The translations under genes and the position numbers were made by a program. Below, in pieces: positions 36,212 to 45,173 of a stretch of 64,000 nucleotides of DNA (its first letter is position 1; each line of letters opens with the position of its first letter). This DNA comes from Ensifer adhaerens (GTDB lineage: Bacteria; Pseudomonadota; Alphaproteobacteria; Rhizobiales; Rhizobiaceae), in NCBI RefSeq assembly GCF_028993555.1, contig NZ_CP118612.1, positions 372,001 through 436,000 on the forward strand, in the 5' to 3' direction. The notes under the pieces are model-generated. The model made no database searches. It saw only the letters and a program-made list of their open reading frames with translations, and was not told the origin of the DNA.

Positions 36212-38101
36212 TCAATCGAGCAGTTCTCGCAGGCATTTTGCGAGTTTTCTCGCCGTGTAGGGTTTGAGCAGCCACAAGGCGCCTTCCGGCAACATTTCTT
36301 TCGCAAGGCTCGGAGCCGCGTAGCCTGACGTTACGAGTATTTTTATTTCAGGACGAAATCTGCGGACGTGGTGCGCGAGCTCGTTACCGGTCATGCCGCC
36401 GGGCATGACCATGTCCGTGAACACAAGAGAAATCTCCGGGTGATCGGCGAGGCGCTGAAGAGCCTCAGCACCGGTCTCGGCCTCAACGACGCCATAGCCG
36501 GCGTCCAAAAGCCGCGCGACCACAATGCGGCGGACACGGGCGTCGTCCTCGACAACGAGAATGGTCTCGTGTCCTCGCGCTAGCGGCTCCGGCGGCGGAT
36601 CGTTTGGCTCGCCTGTCTCGCCGGACTGGGTTTTTTCCTTCGCTGCCGGCAAGAAAAGCCGCACGCTCGTGCCGCGGCCTGGTTCGCTATAAAGTTGGAC
36701 ATGGCCGCCCGACTGCTTGACGAAACCGTAGACCATGCTGAGGCCGAGACCGGTACCGGCTCCGGTGACCTTGGTGGTAAAGAAAGGTTCGAACGCACGG
36801 CGCCTGACATCGTCCGACATGCCGACACCGGTATCGCTGACGCAGACCAGCACATAGCGCCCCATCCTGGAATCCGGATACATGAGGACGTAATCCTGGT
36901 CCAGGTTCGCCTTCGAGACCTCGATGGTGAGCCGTCCGCCCGCTCGCATTGCATCGCGCGCATTCAATGCGAGGTTCAAAAGCGCGTTCTGGAATTGTGC
37001 GACATCGACCAGAACGACATTGTCGGCGCCACGAACCAAGGTTGACAGCTCCACTGTCTCGCCGAGTGTGCGTCCGAGAAGATTTGCGAAGGTGCCGATG
37101 AGACCACCCACGTCGACGAGCTTTGGAGTAAGGGGTTGACGCCGGCCGAAGGCAAGCAGTTGAGCGGTTAGCTTTGCGCCATCGTCCGCCGCCGCCTGCG
37201 CCTCTTTCAGGAGGTCCGTGACGCTCTGATCGTCGACAAGCCCCTCGATCATTTCGAGGTTGCCGGTAATGACAGTCAACAGATTGTTGAAGTCGTGCGC
37301 GAGTCCGCCGGTGAGTTGGCCGATGGCCTCCATCTTCTGTGCCTGACGCAGTTCCTCGTCGACGCGCTGACGGCTGGTCAGATCCCGAATGAAACCGGTG
37401 AAGATCCGCCCTCCGGCGGATCGGGCTTCTCCTACGGACAATTCCATGGGGAATGTCGTGCCGTCCTTGCGCCTGCCGGTTACAACCCGTCCTATCCCGA
37501 TGATCCGCCGCTCGCCTGTGCTTAGATAATTGTTGAGGTAGCGATCATGTGCCTCGCGATCGGGAGACGGCATCAGCATCTTCACGTTCGAGCCGCGGAC
37601 CTCGTTCTCCTTAAAGCCGAAAAGTCGTTCCGCCGCCGCGCTGAACGAGGTGATCAACCCCGTCTCGTCAATCACCACCATCGCTTCGGGCACGGTGTCG
37701 AGGATCGATCTTAGATGGGCTTCTCGCGAGACAAGGTCGGCCTCGGCGTGTTTCAAGTTGGTGATGTCGCTGTCAAACCGCATGATATGATCGCTTTCAC
37801 CATTTGGGGCACCGATCCAGAGGCTGGCGACGAAGACCTTGCTTTCATCCTTGCGCTTTTGCGCCAGTTCGCCGGACCATGACCCGTGTCGTTGAACCTT
37901 TGCGTGGATGTCTTCGATGGGCTCGGGGAATGTGGTGGAGAGCAGGTGATGAATCACTTCACCTTGCGCTTCAGCCTCGGGCCAACCGTAGAGTCGCTCG
38001 CAGCCCTTGCTCCAGTGACTGATCCTTCCGCCGGTCTCATGCACGATCAGGTTCGCGTCCTTAAGGAGACCAACGATTTTCCGGACCGCAGTTTGCGCCA
38101 T
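36212..38101 (-). CDS. hfixL: hybrid FixL-type oxygen-sensor histidine kinase
   Basis: This is a roughly 629-residue soluble hybrid kinase with no membrane segment. PAS 1 spans residues about 8-115. PAS 2 (about 125-245) closely follows the FixL haem domain: [13 protein letters not shown] with the likely haem-ligand His185, and [20 protein letters not shown] with the oxygen-sensing Arg205. The phospho-acceptor His269 lies in [11 protein letters not shown]. The ATPase domain is followed by a C-terminal receiver (TDMVMPGG). Its architecture and position next to fixK and an OmpR-type regulator match hFixL of Rhizobium etli as I recall it. ATG 38101 is preferred over a TTG at 38107; it starts 17 bases after the fixK stop. 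Confidence 0.87.
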   Translation of the reverse strand: MAQTAVRKIVGLLKDANLIVHETGGRISHWSKGCERLYGWPEAEAQGEVIHHLLSTTFPEPIEDIHAKVQRHGSWSGELAQKRKDESKVFVASLWIGAPNGESDHIMRFDSDITNLKHAEADLVSREAHLRSILDTVPEAMVVIDETGLITSFSAAAERLFGFKENEVRGSNVKMLMPSPDREAHDRYLNNYLSTGERRIIGIGRVVTGRRKDGTTFPMELSVGEARSAGGRIFTGFIRDLTSRQRVDEELRQAQKMEAIGQLTGGLAHDFNNLLTVITGNLEMIEGLVDDQSVTDLLKEAQAAADDGAKLTAQLLAFGRRQPLTPKLVDVGGLIGTFANLLGRTLGETVELSTLVRGADNVVLVDVAQFQNALLNLALNARDAMRAGGRLTIEVSKANLDQDYVLMYPDSRMGRYVLVCVSDTGVGMSDDVRRRAFEPFFTTKVTGAGTGLGLSMVYGFVKQSGGHVQLYSEPGRGTSVRLFLPAAKEKTQSGETGEPNDPPPEPLARGHETILVVEDDARVRRIVVARLLDAGYGVVEAETGAEALQRLADHPEISLVFTDMVMPGGMTGNELAHHVRRFRPEIKILVTSGYAAPSLAKEMLPEGALWLLKPYTARKLAKCLRELLD

Positions 38102-38118
38102 CTTCAACCGCCATGTTC

Positions 38119-38859
38119 TCAGGCGAAACCGGTTCGCCTAATCCTATTCGACACCGCAACTGGACGAAGATCGCAACCGTCGCCATCCGCGATCGATTGA
38201 AGCATATGTCTTTTCAAGACGATGATCGAGCGCCTGTCGGGCGCAGCGATAATGTCGTTGCTTGCGAATTTCGTTATGGTGCGAGATACCGTTTCGATGG
38301 TCATGTTCAAGTAGTCGGCAATATCAAGCCGGGTCATCGGCAGATCGACGAAGTCCGTCTGCTCGCCGTCCCGGTCTCTCGCCATGAAAAGCAGGAAGTT
38401 GGCAACCTTCTCGTCGGCGCTGCGTCGCGAAAGCAACACCGCCTGATCCTGGGCCGCTGTCATTTCGTCGCACAGCTTGGAAAAGAGCTGGTTTCGCAGG
38501 TGCGGCTGGCGCGCCACTTCGTCTTCGAAGCGACGGCGGGGATATCGCCGCAATCTCACCTCGGTTATCGCTTCGACCGTATAGAGATAGCGGTCCTTGA
38601 AAGAGACGCCCAGGAGATCACCAGAATGCAGGAACCCGACGATGACCCGGCGGCCGTCGGCAAGCAGGCGCAATGCGCGCAACATGCCGTCCTCGACCTG
38701 AAAAACATAACCGGCATCGTCCCCTTCCCAGAACACCGCCTGACCCGGCGCAGCTTCGATGATCGGCTGAAGACTGAAGACCGACGATAGATCCGGGGGC
38801 GCAAGAGAGCAGCCCAGCGCTCCAAGACCGCCGCCGATAGCAACTGATTGAAGGGTCAT
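38119..38859 (-). CDS. fixK: FixK-type CRP/FNR-family transcription factor
   Basis: This 246-residue regulator has a cyclic-nucleotide-like beta-roll (residues about 35-115), a dimer helix, and a helix-turn-helix [26 protein letters not shown]. Its recognition helix has E189, S192 and R193, the FNR/FixK set that reads TTGA. Only one N-terminal Cys is present, so it lacks the FNR Fe-S cluster and is FixK-like. It is probably the protein acting at the TTGA-N6-TCAA boxes here. GGAGG lies before the ATG. It is co-transcribed with hfixL and divergent from the OmpR-type regulator. The GTTACA repeat lies 90 bp upstream. Confidence 0.88.
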   Translation of the reverse strand: MTLQSVAIGGGLGALGCSLAPPDLSSVFSLQPIIEAAPGQAVFWEGDDAGYVFQVEDGMLRALRLLADGRRVIVGFLHSGDLLGVSFKDRYLYTVEAITEVRLRRYPRRRFEDEVARQPHLRNQLFSKLCDEMTAAQDQAVLLSRRSADEKVANFLLFMARDRDGEQTDFVDLPMTRLDIADYLNMTIETVSRTITKFASNDIIAAPDRRSIIVLKRHMLQSIADGDGCDLRPVAVSNRIRRTGFA

Positions 38860-38948
38860 CGCGCATCCTCCATCTGACGCTCAGTGTGGAGATTTCAACA
38901 TCCGTGCGTGAACCGGCATCGACGCGCCTGCAACAATTGGTGCTATAG

Positions 38949-38964
38949 TGTAACCGAATGTAAC
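38949..38964 (-). promoter_or_regulatory. GTTACA-N4-GTTACA repeat (candidate K-box for the FxkR regulator)
   Basis: On the minus strand the bases read GTTACATTCGGTTACA, a direct repeat one helical turn apart, typical for OmpR-family sites. It lies 90 bp upstream of fixK. From memory, FxkR of Rhizobium etli binds such a K-box upstream of fixK; the match is exact to what I recall, but I could not check it. Confidence 0.75.
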
Positions 38965-38998
38965 AGCATGTCGGGGCAGACCAACTTCGGGGAAGGTT

Positions 38999-39739
38999 AT
39001 GGCAAACGCTCGAAACGAGCCGGAGCTTGTGCTCGTTGTGGATGACGATCCACGCATAAGGCAGATGTTGTCACGCTATTTCGAAGGGGAAGGCTATCGG
39101 GTCAGTCTTGCCGGCGATGGTCGCGAAATGCGCAACAAGCTCGAGAACGCCCATGTCGATATCGTTTTGCTCGATCTGGGGCTCCCGGGAGAGGACGGGC
39201 TGTCGCTGGCCCGTGAGCTTCGCGCCCATTCGGACATTCCCATTATCATGTTGACCGGTAGGGACGACGTGGTTGATCGTGTCGTTGGCTTGGAAATCGG
39301 CGCCGATGACTATGTTACGAAGCCCTTCCACCTTCGCGAAGTTCTTGCACGGGTAAGAGGCGCTCTTCGCCGTCGGCGTCCTCCGACCGCATTGGTTCCG
39401 GAGATTCAAACGAGCGAGACCTTTTGTTTCGAAGGGTTGCGTCTCGACGTTGCTCGCCGTCGGTTGACATCTAGGGACGGCCGCGAGATCACCTTGACGA
39501 CGGCCGAGTTCGACATGCTCTGCACTCTCGTGAGACATGCCGGCCGCGTCCTCAATCGGGATGTGTTGATGGATTTGACGCGCGGCAGATCGTTGGAGGC
39601 CTTTGACCGCGCAATCGACGCCCAAATAGCGAGATTGCGCCGCAAAATCGAAAAGGACCCGCGCCGTCCAGAGCTGATCAAATCGGTCCGAGGTGTGGGC
39701 TACGTATTCAGTGCGCGGACGATGAAGCAGAACGCTTAG
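38999..39739 (+). CDS. fxkR: OmpR/PhoB-type response regulator, FxkR-like
   Basis: This 246-residue protein has a receiver (VVDDDPRIRQML, phospho-acceptor Asp59 in VLLDLGLPG, VTKPFHLRE with the conserved Lys) and a C-terminal winged helix (ITLTTAEFDMLCTLVRHAGR, then DAQIARLRRKIEKDPRRPEL, SVRGVGYVF). GGAAGG lies before the ATG. Its position divergent from fixK and hfixL, with the GTTACA repeat between them, identifies it as an FxkR-type activator of fixK by context. The family alone would only say response regulator. Confidence 0.83.
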   Translation: MANARNEPELVLVVDDDPRIRQMLSRYFEGEGYRVSLAGDGREMRNKLENAHVDIVLLDLGLPGEDGLSLARELRAHSDIPIIMLTGRDDVVDRVVGLEIGADDYVTKPFHLREVLARVRGALRRRRPPTALVPEIQTSETFCFEGLRLDVARRRLTSRDGREITLTTAEFDMLCTLVRHAGRVLNRDVLMDLTRGRSLEAFDRAIDAQIARLRRKIEKDPRRPELIKSVRGVGYVFSARTMKQNA

Positions 39740-39774
39740 GCTTTCGTCTTCGTGATCGAGCTTCGCGGCGGTTT

Positions 39775-40218
39775 TCAGCGTAGCGGGATAAATACCCCGT
39801 CCGCCTCCCGATCAGGCGCTCCGTTGGCAGCTGGCCATCGGCGCGGCTCAAAGCTTGCGATATGAATGGCGCCGCAATGCCTATCGAGCGCCCGCGCCCT
39901 CAAATATCGAAGCAGGGCGTCGCAGACGCCACGTGCGTCGCCGGCGCTGGCTATGGCGAAAACGGGGACGGAGAGGTATCTGCCCCGTCGTTCATTATGC
40001 CGGGCACGCAGGATGGCGATACCCCTGATGTAACCGAGCGAATTTTCGACAACTGCGATCTCCTCGACAAAAGGGGAGGGATATTTGCGCATGAGAGCCG
40101 CTGTGCAGATCTGCCGCCATGCATCGAGGTCGATGTCGCAGCCCGCGGCGCCGATCAGGCAATAGGCCCGCTCGATCTGCGCTGCTTTGATTGGGGCGAC
40201 GGCATATGCGGAAGCCAT
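39775..40218 (-). CDS. putative GNAT-fold protein
   Basis: This 147-residue protein has GNAT-like strands (EIAVVENSLGYIRGIAILRA, GRYLSVPVFAIAS), a helix (VCDALLRYLRARALDRHCG) and AIHIASFEPRRWPA. The acetyl-CoA loop (Q/R-x-x-G-x-G/A) is not clear, so catalysis is uncertain. GGAAGG lies before the ATG. The FixK box at 40362 is 144 bp upstream. An N-acetyltransferase-like or regulatory role is possible; I would not name a substrate. Confidence 0.55.
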   Translation of the reverse strand: MASAYAVAPIKAAQIERAYCLIGAAGCDIDLDAWRQICTAALMRKYPSPFVEEIAVVENSLGYIRGIAILRARHNERRGRYLSVPVFAIASAGDARGVCDALLRYLRARALDRHCGAIHIASFEPRRWPAANGAPDREADGVFIPLR

Positions 40219-40361
40219 AATATCCTTCCCGATGATTGGATCGGATTGAACGGACCGGCCGAACCCAGAGTTTTGTGCCGTGCGATTGCAGGCTCGCCAT
40301 CCAGGATGGGTTGGTAAGGCTCACTATGGCCGTAGTTTTCCCGTGAGTCGGGAAGCCGTCA

Positions 40362-40375
40362 TTGACGAGCATCAA
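40362..40375. promoter_or_regulatory. FixK/FNR box (TTGACGAGCATCAA)
   Basis: This box lies 64 bp upstream of the carbamoyltransferase homologue and 144 bp from the divergent GNAT-like gene. Confidence 0.82.
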
Positions 40376-40438
40376 TGCCGGCAACCGATATCTGTCTTTT
40401 ATTTGTTTCAAAGAGCGCCTCAGTAAGGAGGAAGCGCC

Positions 40439-41434
40439 ATGCCGGTTGATCTGCGCGGTCGCAGCGTGCTCACCCTTGATGAGCTGACTGCCGAGGAAAT
40501 CCACTACCTGCTTCGGCTTGTCGCCGATCTAAAGAAAAAGAAGCGGACTGGGACCGAGCTCAAGCAATTGAGCACCAAGAACATCGCGCTCCTGTGCGAG
40601 CGAGATTCGATCCACGCACGCGCCGCCTTTGAAGTCGCGGCCCACGATCAAGGTGCCAATGTTACCTTGATCGGACCGTCAACCGGTCACACGCGATATC
40701 GGGATTCGGTCAAGGACACCGCCCGTTTTCTCGGCCGGCTGTATGATGCAATCGGGTATATCGGCCATTCCCAATCCGCCGTCGAAGAGGTAGCCAGATG
40801 GGCACGTGTGCCTGTCTACAATGGAATGACGGACGAGTCGCACCCCACCCAAACTTTGGCCGACCTGGTGACGATGCAGCAAAGCAGCGAGAAGCCTCTC
40901 GATGATATGATCGTGGCCTTCCTTGGGGATGGGCGCAGCAACGTCGCACGATCATTGGCAGTGGCGTCCTCAAAGCTTGGCATCGACCTCCGCATCATTT
41001 CGCCACCGAGTTTCTGGCCGGAAGCGCCCTTCGTCGAACGTGTAACGTCGGTTGCTAGGGATAGTGGCGGCCAGATAACTGTGCTGGAGCACGTTGGTAC
41101 CGGCATTCTCGGGGCAGACTTTATTTGCACGGCTCCCTGGTTTACCGAGGGAGACGTCCGCTGGGCCGAGCGGGTGAGGCAGCTTGCGCCCTTCGCCATC
41201 AGAGAGAATGCGATGGAAGCGACCGACAACCCGCACACAAAGCTGATGCACAGTCTGCCCGCCTGGCACTGGCGGGAAGATGAGGCCGGCGCCCGTATCG
41301 CCAAGCGTTTCGGCGTCGAATGCATGGAAGTGTGTGATGGTGTCTTTGAATCCAAATCCTCGATCGTGTTCGATCAGGCTGAAAATCGCATGCCGGCAAT
41401 CAAGGCGCTTCTCGTGGCCACGCTTGTCAGTTGA
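40439..41434 (+). CDS. ornithine carbamoyltransferase homologue with altered active site
   Basis: This 331-residue protein aligns over its full length with catabolic ornithine carbamoyltransferases (EVAAHDQGANVTLIGP, VKDTARFLGRLYDAI, YNGMTDESHPTQTLAD, FDQAENRMPAIKA). Key residues differ. The carbamoyl-phosphate loop STRTR is S57-I-H-A-R61. The HCLP motif is H271-S-L-P. The ornithine Asp and SMG loop (TDVWVSMG in the family) is TAPWFTEG at 231-238. HPTQ (135-138) is kept. Normal citrulline/ornithine chemistry is therefore doubtful. AAGGAGG lies before the ATG. FixK box 64 bp upstream; probable operon with the ribonuclease-like gene. Confidence 0.85.
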   Translation: MPVDLRGRSVLTLDELTAEEIHYLLRLVADLKKKKRTGTELKQLSTKNIALLCERDSIHARAAFEVAAHDQGANVTLIGPSTGHTRYRDSVKDTARFLGRLYDAIGYIGHSQSAVEEVARWARVPVYNGMTDESHPTQTLADLVTMQQSSEKPLDDMIVAFLGDGRSNVARSLAVASSKLGIDLRIISPPSFWPEAPFVERVTSVARDSGGQITVLEHVGTGILGADFICTAPWFTEGDVRWAERVRQLAPFAIRENAMEATDNPHTKLMHSLPAWHWREDEAGARIAKRFGVECMEVCDGVFESKSSIVFDQAENRMPAIKALLVATLVS

Positions 41435-41524
41435 TCGCGTCGATCGGAACCACCCGTATCTTGCGGTTGAAGCGAACCAGTTCCTGGGGTCTCGCGCCCG
41501 ACGACCAAAATGAGGCTTGTGCAG

Positions 41525-43120
41525 ATGATCACTCAACCGCTCATTCGCTTTCATGGAGCCGCAGGCACTGTTACCGGCTCCTGCCAACTCATCGAGTTCG
41601 GCTCGACAAGAATTCTGATCGATTGCGGGCTATTCCAAGGGTCCAAGACGGAAAAGGAGCTCAACTATCGTCCGTTCCCGTTCGATGTCGACAGTATCGA
41701 TGCAGTGATCCTGACGCATGCACATATCGACCACTCCGGCCTTTTGCCGAAGCTCGCCAAACTTGGCTACGGGGGCCCGATTTTCGCAACACCGGGCACG
41801 GCCGATCTGTGCTCCGTCATGCTGCCAGACTCTGCTCATATCCAGGAAAGCGAAGTCGACCAGCTCAACCGCCGGAACCTCAGGCGTGGGAGACAACCGG
41901 TGACGCCGATATACAGCGCTCGTGACGCAGCTGCGGCGGTCACGTTATTCAGGCAGGTGCGCCTCGGCGCATGGGAGAGGGCGGCCGACGGAGTGCGTTT
42001 TCGCTTCTGGAACGCCGGCCACCTGCTCGGTTCGGCGTCCGTCGAAGTCGAGCTGGACACGTCCCCAACGCCCCTTAGATTGCTTTTTTCGGGTGACATC
42101 GGCCCACAACACAAGCTTCTCCAATATGACGCCGCCGCACCGACCGGCTGGGACTATGTCGTTTGCGAAAGCACCTACGGCGACGTCGAGCGGGAAGATG
42201 CCACCGACGAAACCAGGCGGCGCATTTTGTGCACGGAAGTGTTGGAGGCGACCCATCCAAACGGCGCGTTGATCGTGCCATCCTTCGCGGTGGAACGAAC
42301 CCAGGAGCTTCTCACAGATCTCGTCTACCTGATGGACACGGGTAAGATTGAGAAATGTCCAATCATCATCGACTCGCCTCTGGCGACGCGTGCGAGCGAA
42401 ATCTTTCGGCGGCACGCGCGGGAACTCGAGAATGGCGATCTGCTTGCCAAGGCTCTGCAAGCAAAGAACGTGCGCTTCACGGAGACCCCCGAGCAGTCGA
42501 AAGCAATCGATTTCATGAAGGGATTTCATATTGTCATAGCCGCCAGCGGAATGTGCGAGGCCGGTCGCATAAGGCATCGCCTGAAGAATTGGCTTTGGCG
42601 GGACGAGGGAACGGTGCTCCTTGTCGGCTACCAGGCCGCGGGCACGTTGGGACGTATTCTTGAGGACGGCGCCTCCGTAGTGCGCATTCAAGGCGAGGAC
42701 ATTCGCGTGCGCGCACGCATCAGGAAGCTGGACATCTATAGCGGGCATGCCGATGGCAAGGAGCTTGCAGAGTGGGTGCGGTCACGCGAGCCGATCGGCG
42801 CCGGCGTCTTCCTGGTGCACGGTGAAGATGCGGCTCTGGAGGGGCTGAGACAACGTCTCCAGACATTCCTGACTGAGGAGAAGGTAGTTCGTCCGCGTTT
42901 GGATGCTGCGTTCCGTTTAGAGGCGAAGGGAGCGGTCGAAGTATCCGAAGGCGTCGCCCCACCACGTATCGATCCACTTCGCGCCGGGCGCATGGACTGG
43001 AACAACGATTTGCAATCGCTGGTACTCGATTTGCAAGCGGAATTGGCCAAGGCAGCCGATGACAAAGCCCGGGGCGTGGTCATTCGTCGCGTTCGACGGG
43101 CATTGAACGAGGACGCTTGA
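41525..43120 (+). CDS. MBL-fold beta-CASP ribonuclease-like protein
   Basis: This 531-residue metallo-beta-lactamase-fold protein has the zinc motif HAHIDH at residues 65-70. NAGHLLGSASVEVEL, FSGDIG and a beta-CASP region (ESTYGDVERED, PSFAVERTQELL, ASGMCEAGRI) follow. The RNA-specificity domain ends with DIYSGHADGKEL. Such proteins cleave RNA (RNase J/CPSF-like). The start at 41525 has GAGG upstream; 41510 is an alternative. It lies 90 bp after the carbamoyltransferase homologue on the same strand. RNA turnover under FixK control would fit growth arrest. Confidence 0.88.
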   Translation: MITQPLIRFHGAAGTVTGSCQLIEFGSTRILIDCGLFQGSKTEKELNYRPFPFDVDSIDAVILTHAHIDHSGLLPKLAKLGYGGPIFATPGTADLCSVMLPDSAHIQESEVDQLNRRNLRRGRQPVTPIYSARDAAAAVTLFRQVRLGAWERAADGVRFRFWNAGHLLGSASVEVELDTSPTPLRLLFSGDIGPQHKLLQYDAAAPTGWDYVVCESTYGDVEREDATDETRRRILCTEVLEATHPNGALIVPSFAVERTQELLTDLVYLMDTGKIEKCPIIIDSPLATRASEIFRRHARELENGDLLAKALQAKNVRFTETPEQSKAIDFMKGFHIVIAASGMCEAGRIRHRLKNWLWRDEGTVLLVGYQAAGTLGRILEDGASVVRIQGEDIRVRARIRKLDIYSGHADGKELAEWVRSREPIGAGVFLVHGEDAALEGLRQRLQTFLTEEKVVRPRLDAAFRLEAKGAVEVSEGVAPPRIDPLRAGRMDWNNDLQSLVLDLQAELAKAADDKARGVVIRRVRRALNEDA

Positions 43121-43144
43121 GCCGGAGCTCACGCTAGCGACCAA

Positions 43145-43735
43145 GTGAATAGACCTGGAGCAGGCACGTTGGACGCAATATCATCAACCGGCGACCGCCA
43201 TACGATCCTGATCCGCATCGATCAGTTGGCTCGGCTCTTCAATTCGCTCGATCCTACACCCTTCCATGAGCGGGATCTGGACGAGGACGCTGAGCGCTTC
43301 ATTGTAGAATGGGCTGAGGAGGCCCCTAAAGATCGAGCAATTGCAATCGTCGTGCAATTGCCGCCGGAGGAAGTCGATACGGCGGTCATACGCGTCGTCC
43401 AGGAGGCGATGCGCTACAATTTTGAAAGCCGCGCCAAGCAGGCCAGTCACGAGTTGCGGCAGCTCCTGAGGGAGGGTCGGCGAGCCTTGTTCATCGGCGT
43501 TCCGATCCTGGCAAGTAGCCTGATCGCAAGTCAGCTCGTGACCAATCTGTCCGGGGAGGGCGCATTCTCGCGTGTGGCCAGCGAAAGCCTGGTCATCTTC
43601 GGTTGGGTGGCAAACTGGCGGGCGCTGGAGATATTTCTCTACGACTGGTGGCCAATCCTGCGACGCGGCCGGCTCTATCGTCGTCTGGCTGCAGCTGACG
43701 TTCAGGTTCTATCCCACACATTTGGTGTTCCTTGA
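43145..43735 (+). CDS. membrane protein of unknown function
   Basis: This roughly 196-residue protein has an acidic soluble N-terminal half (HERDLDEDAERFIVEWAEEA, then a charged helix RAKQASHELRQLLREGRRA). Two hydrophobic segments follow (ALFIGVPILASSLIASQLV, VASESLVIFGWVANWRALEI) with DWWPILRRGRLYRRL after them. I do not recognise the family. The start is a GTG at 43145, only 24 bp after the ribonuclease stop; a TTG at 43169 is possible. Its stop codon lies inside the FixK box of the next gene. Confidence 0.65.
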   Translation: MNRPGAGTLDAISSTGDRHTILIRIDQLARLFNSLDPTPFHERDLDEDAERFIVEWAEEAPKDRAIAIVVQLPPEEVDTAVIRVVQEAMRYNFESRAKQASHELRQLLREGRRALFIGVPILASSLIASQLVTNLSGEGAFSRVASESLVIFGWVANWRALEIFLYDWWPILRRGRLYRRLAAADVQVLSHTFGVP

Positions 43736-43745
43736 TGCGCGTCAA
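43732..43745. promoter_or_regulatory. FixK/FNR box overlapping a stop codon (TTGATGCGCGTCAA)
   Basis: This palindrome lies 53 bp upstream of the DegP-like gene. The TGA of the box is also the stop codon of the preceding membrane-protein gene. Confidence 0.83.
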
Positions 43746-43797
43746 TGCGCGCGCGCACACAGATGAGATCCTGACTTCATAGTCAGGAGTGTAGGAT

Positions 43798-45120
43798 ATG
43801 CAGAATCTATCATGTTTTCTGCTTGCCACCGCGATCAATGCTTTCACCACTTCGCCAGCCCTGGCAAGTGGTGGCGCAGGGTTCTCTGACGCCCTGGCGC
43901 GGGTAACGCCAGCGGTCGTTGGCATCAGCAGTACCGCCAGCCGCATATTGACGAACGACTTGCTGGACGATGCGAACGTTCGAAAGATCCTGGGCCTGCC
44001 CGACAATGTCCTCATCGTACAGAGCGATGCCACTATTACGGGATCTGGCGTCATCATCGACGCAGAACATGGCTACATCGTTACAAACAGCCACGTAATC
44101 GCCGATGCCGATGACATCGCCGTCACGCTCAAAGACGGCCGCGTTCTGCTGGCCGAAGTTGTGGGCAGCGATCCGCCAACCGATCTTGCCGTGATCAGGA
44201 TTGAGGCGCCGAGCCTCGTTGCCCTTGACTGGGGGCGATCGTCCGTTCTGAAGGTTGGCGATTTCGTGGTAGCAGTAGGCAGTCCCCTTGGCTTGGAGCA
44301 GACAGCAAGTTTCGGGATCGTAAGCGGGCTCAGTCGCTCGGGACTCGGGATCGACGACTATGAGGACTACATCCAGACTGATGCCGCACTCAACCCGGGA
44401 AACTCCGGCGGCGCGCTTGTCAATGAAGCGGGCGAGCTTCTGGGCGTGATACGCGGGGCACCGCCGCCGAACGAAGGCGCCCAGGGCGTCGGTTTTGTGA
44501 TTCCTTCTGAGCTGGCGTCCAAAATCGTTAGCGCTCTCATAAAGGATGGAGAAATTAGGCGCGGTTCGCTCGGCATGTCCGTCGTCCGCTCGCAGGCAGG
44601 CGATACCGCAACACAGGTTCTGGTCGTTGACCGGCTCTCCTGCAGTTCGGCCGCAGAGCGCCAAGGAGTGAAGCTCGGCGATGCCGTGACTGCCCTCAAC
44701 AATCACGCGGTCTCGACTGAGGCCGCCTTCAGGAATGCAGTCAGCCTGCTGGCGCCCGATGCGCAGGTTACCCTCGATATCCGCCGAGAGGGGAGGACGA
44801 AACGGCTGGAACTGAAGCTCGTCGATCCCGAGAGCGTTCACGGCGCTCTGGTGCATCGCACCCTCGACTCAGTGACCCTCGCCCTGCCGATTGAGCCGGC
44901 TTCGCGCGCATGTACGCCCAACGGGGCAGTACTCGTGGAGGTGCCGTCCGACAGCGTAGCGTATGCGGCTGGGCTCAGAGCGGGTGACTACCTGACATCG
45001 ATCAATGGTGAGCCGGCCGTCTCGACGTCTGGGATTCAAGCCCTGTTGGACGCCGCAGATGGCAATGTTTCGTTCGATATCCTGCGCGCAGGCACAGCGT
45101 ATCGATTTGTGGTTCCGTAG
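43798..45120 (+). CDS. DegP/HtrA-like periplasmic serine protease
   Basis: This 440-residue protein has a signal peptide (about 1-24) and a trypsin-like domain with H99 (TNSHV), D129 (TDLAV) and S203 (NPGNSGGAL). Two PDZ domains follow; the last one contains YAAGLRAGDYLTSINGEPAV. HtrA proteases degrade or refold damaged envelope proteins. GGAG lies before the ATG, and the FixK box is 53 bp upstream. The site-2 protease gene follows after 53 bp. An HtrA protease with an intramembrane protease suggests envelope-stress proteolysis. Confidence 0.93.
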   Translation: MQNLSCFLLATAINAFTTSPALASGGAGFSDALARVTPAVVGISSTASRILTNDLLDDANVRKILGLPDNVLIVQSDATITGSGVIIDAEHGYIVTNSHVIADADDIAVTLKDGRVLLAEVVGSDPPTDLAVIRIEAPSLVALDWGRSSVLKVGDFVVAVGSPLGLEQTASFGIVSGLSRSGLGIDDYEDYIQTDAALNPGNSGGALVNEAGELLGVIRGAPPPNEGAQGVGFVIPSELASKIVSALIKDGEIRRGSLGMSVVRSQAGDTATQVLVVDRLSCSSAAERQGVKLGDAVTALNNHAVSTEAAFRNAVSLLAPDAQVTLDIRREGRTKRLELKLVDPESVHGALVHRTLDSVTLALPIEPASRACTPNGAVLVEVPSDSVAYAAGLRAGDYLTSINGEPAVSTSGIQALLDAADGNVSFDILRAGTAYRFVVP

Positions 45121-45173
45121 ACGCAATTTTTCGACGATCGGCTTTTGGAAAAGAATATCGGAGCGAGAATACC

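Noticed and set aside
38119..38859. Calling the CRP-family gene fnr or anr
   Set aside because: The N-terminal cysteine cluster needed for the oxygen-labile Fe-S centre is missing (one Cys only). The neighbouring FixL-like kinase supports FixK.
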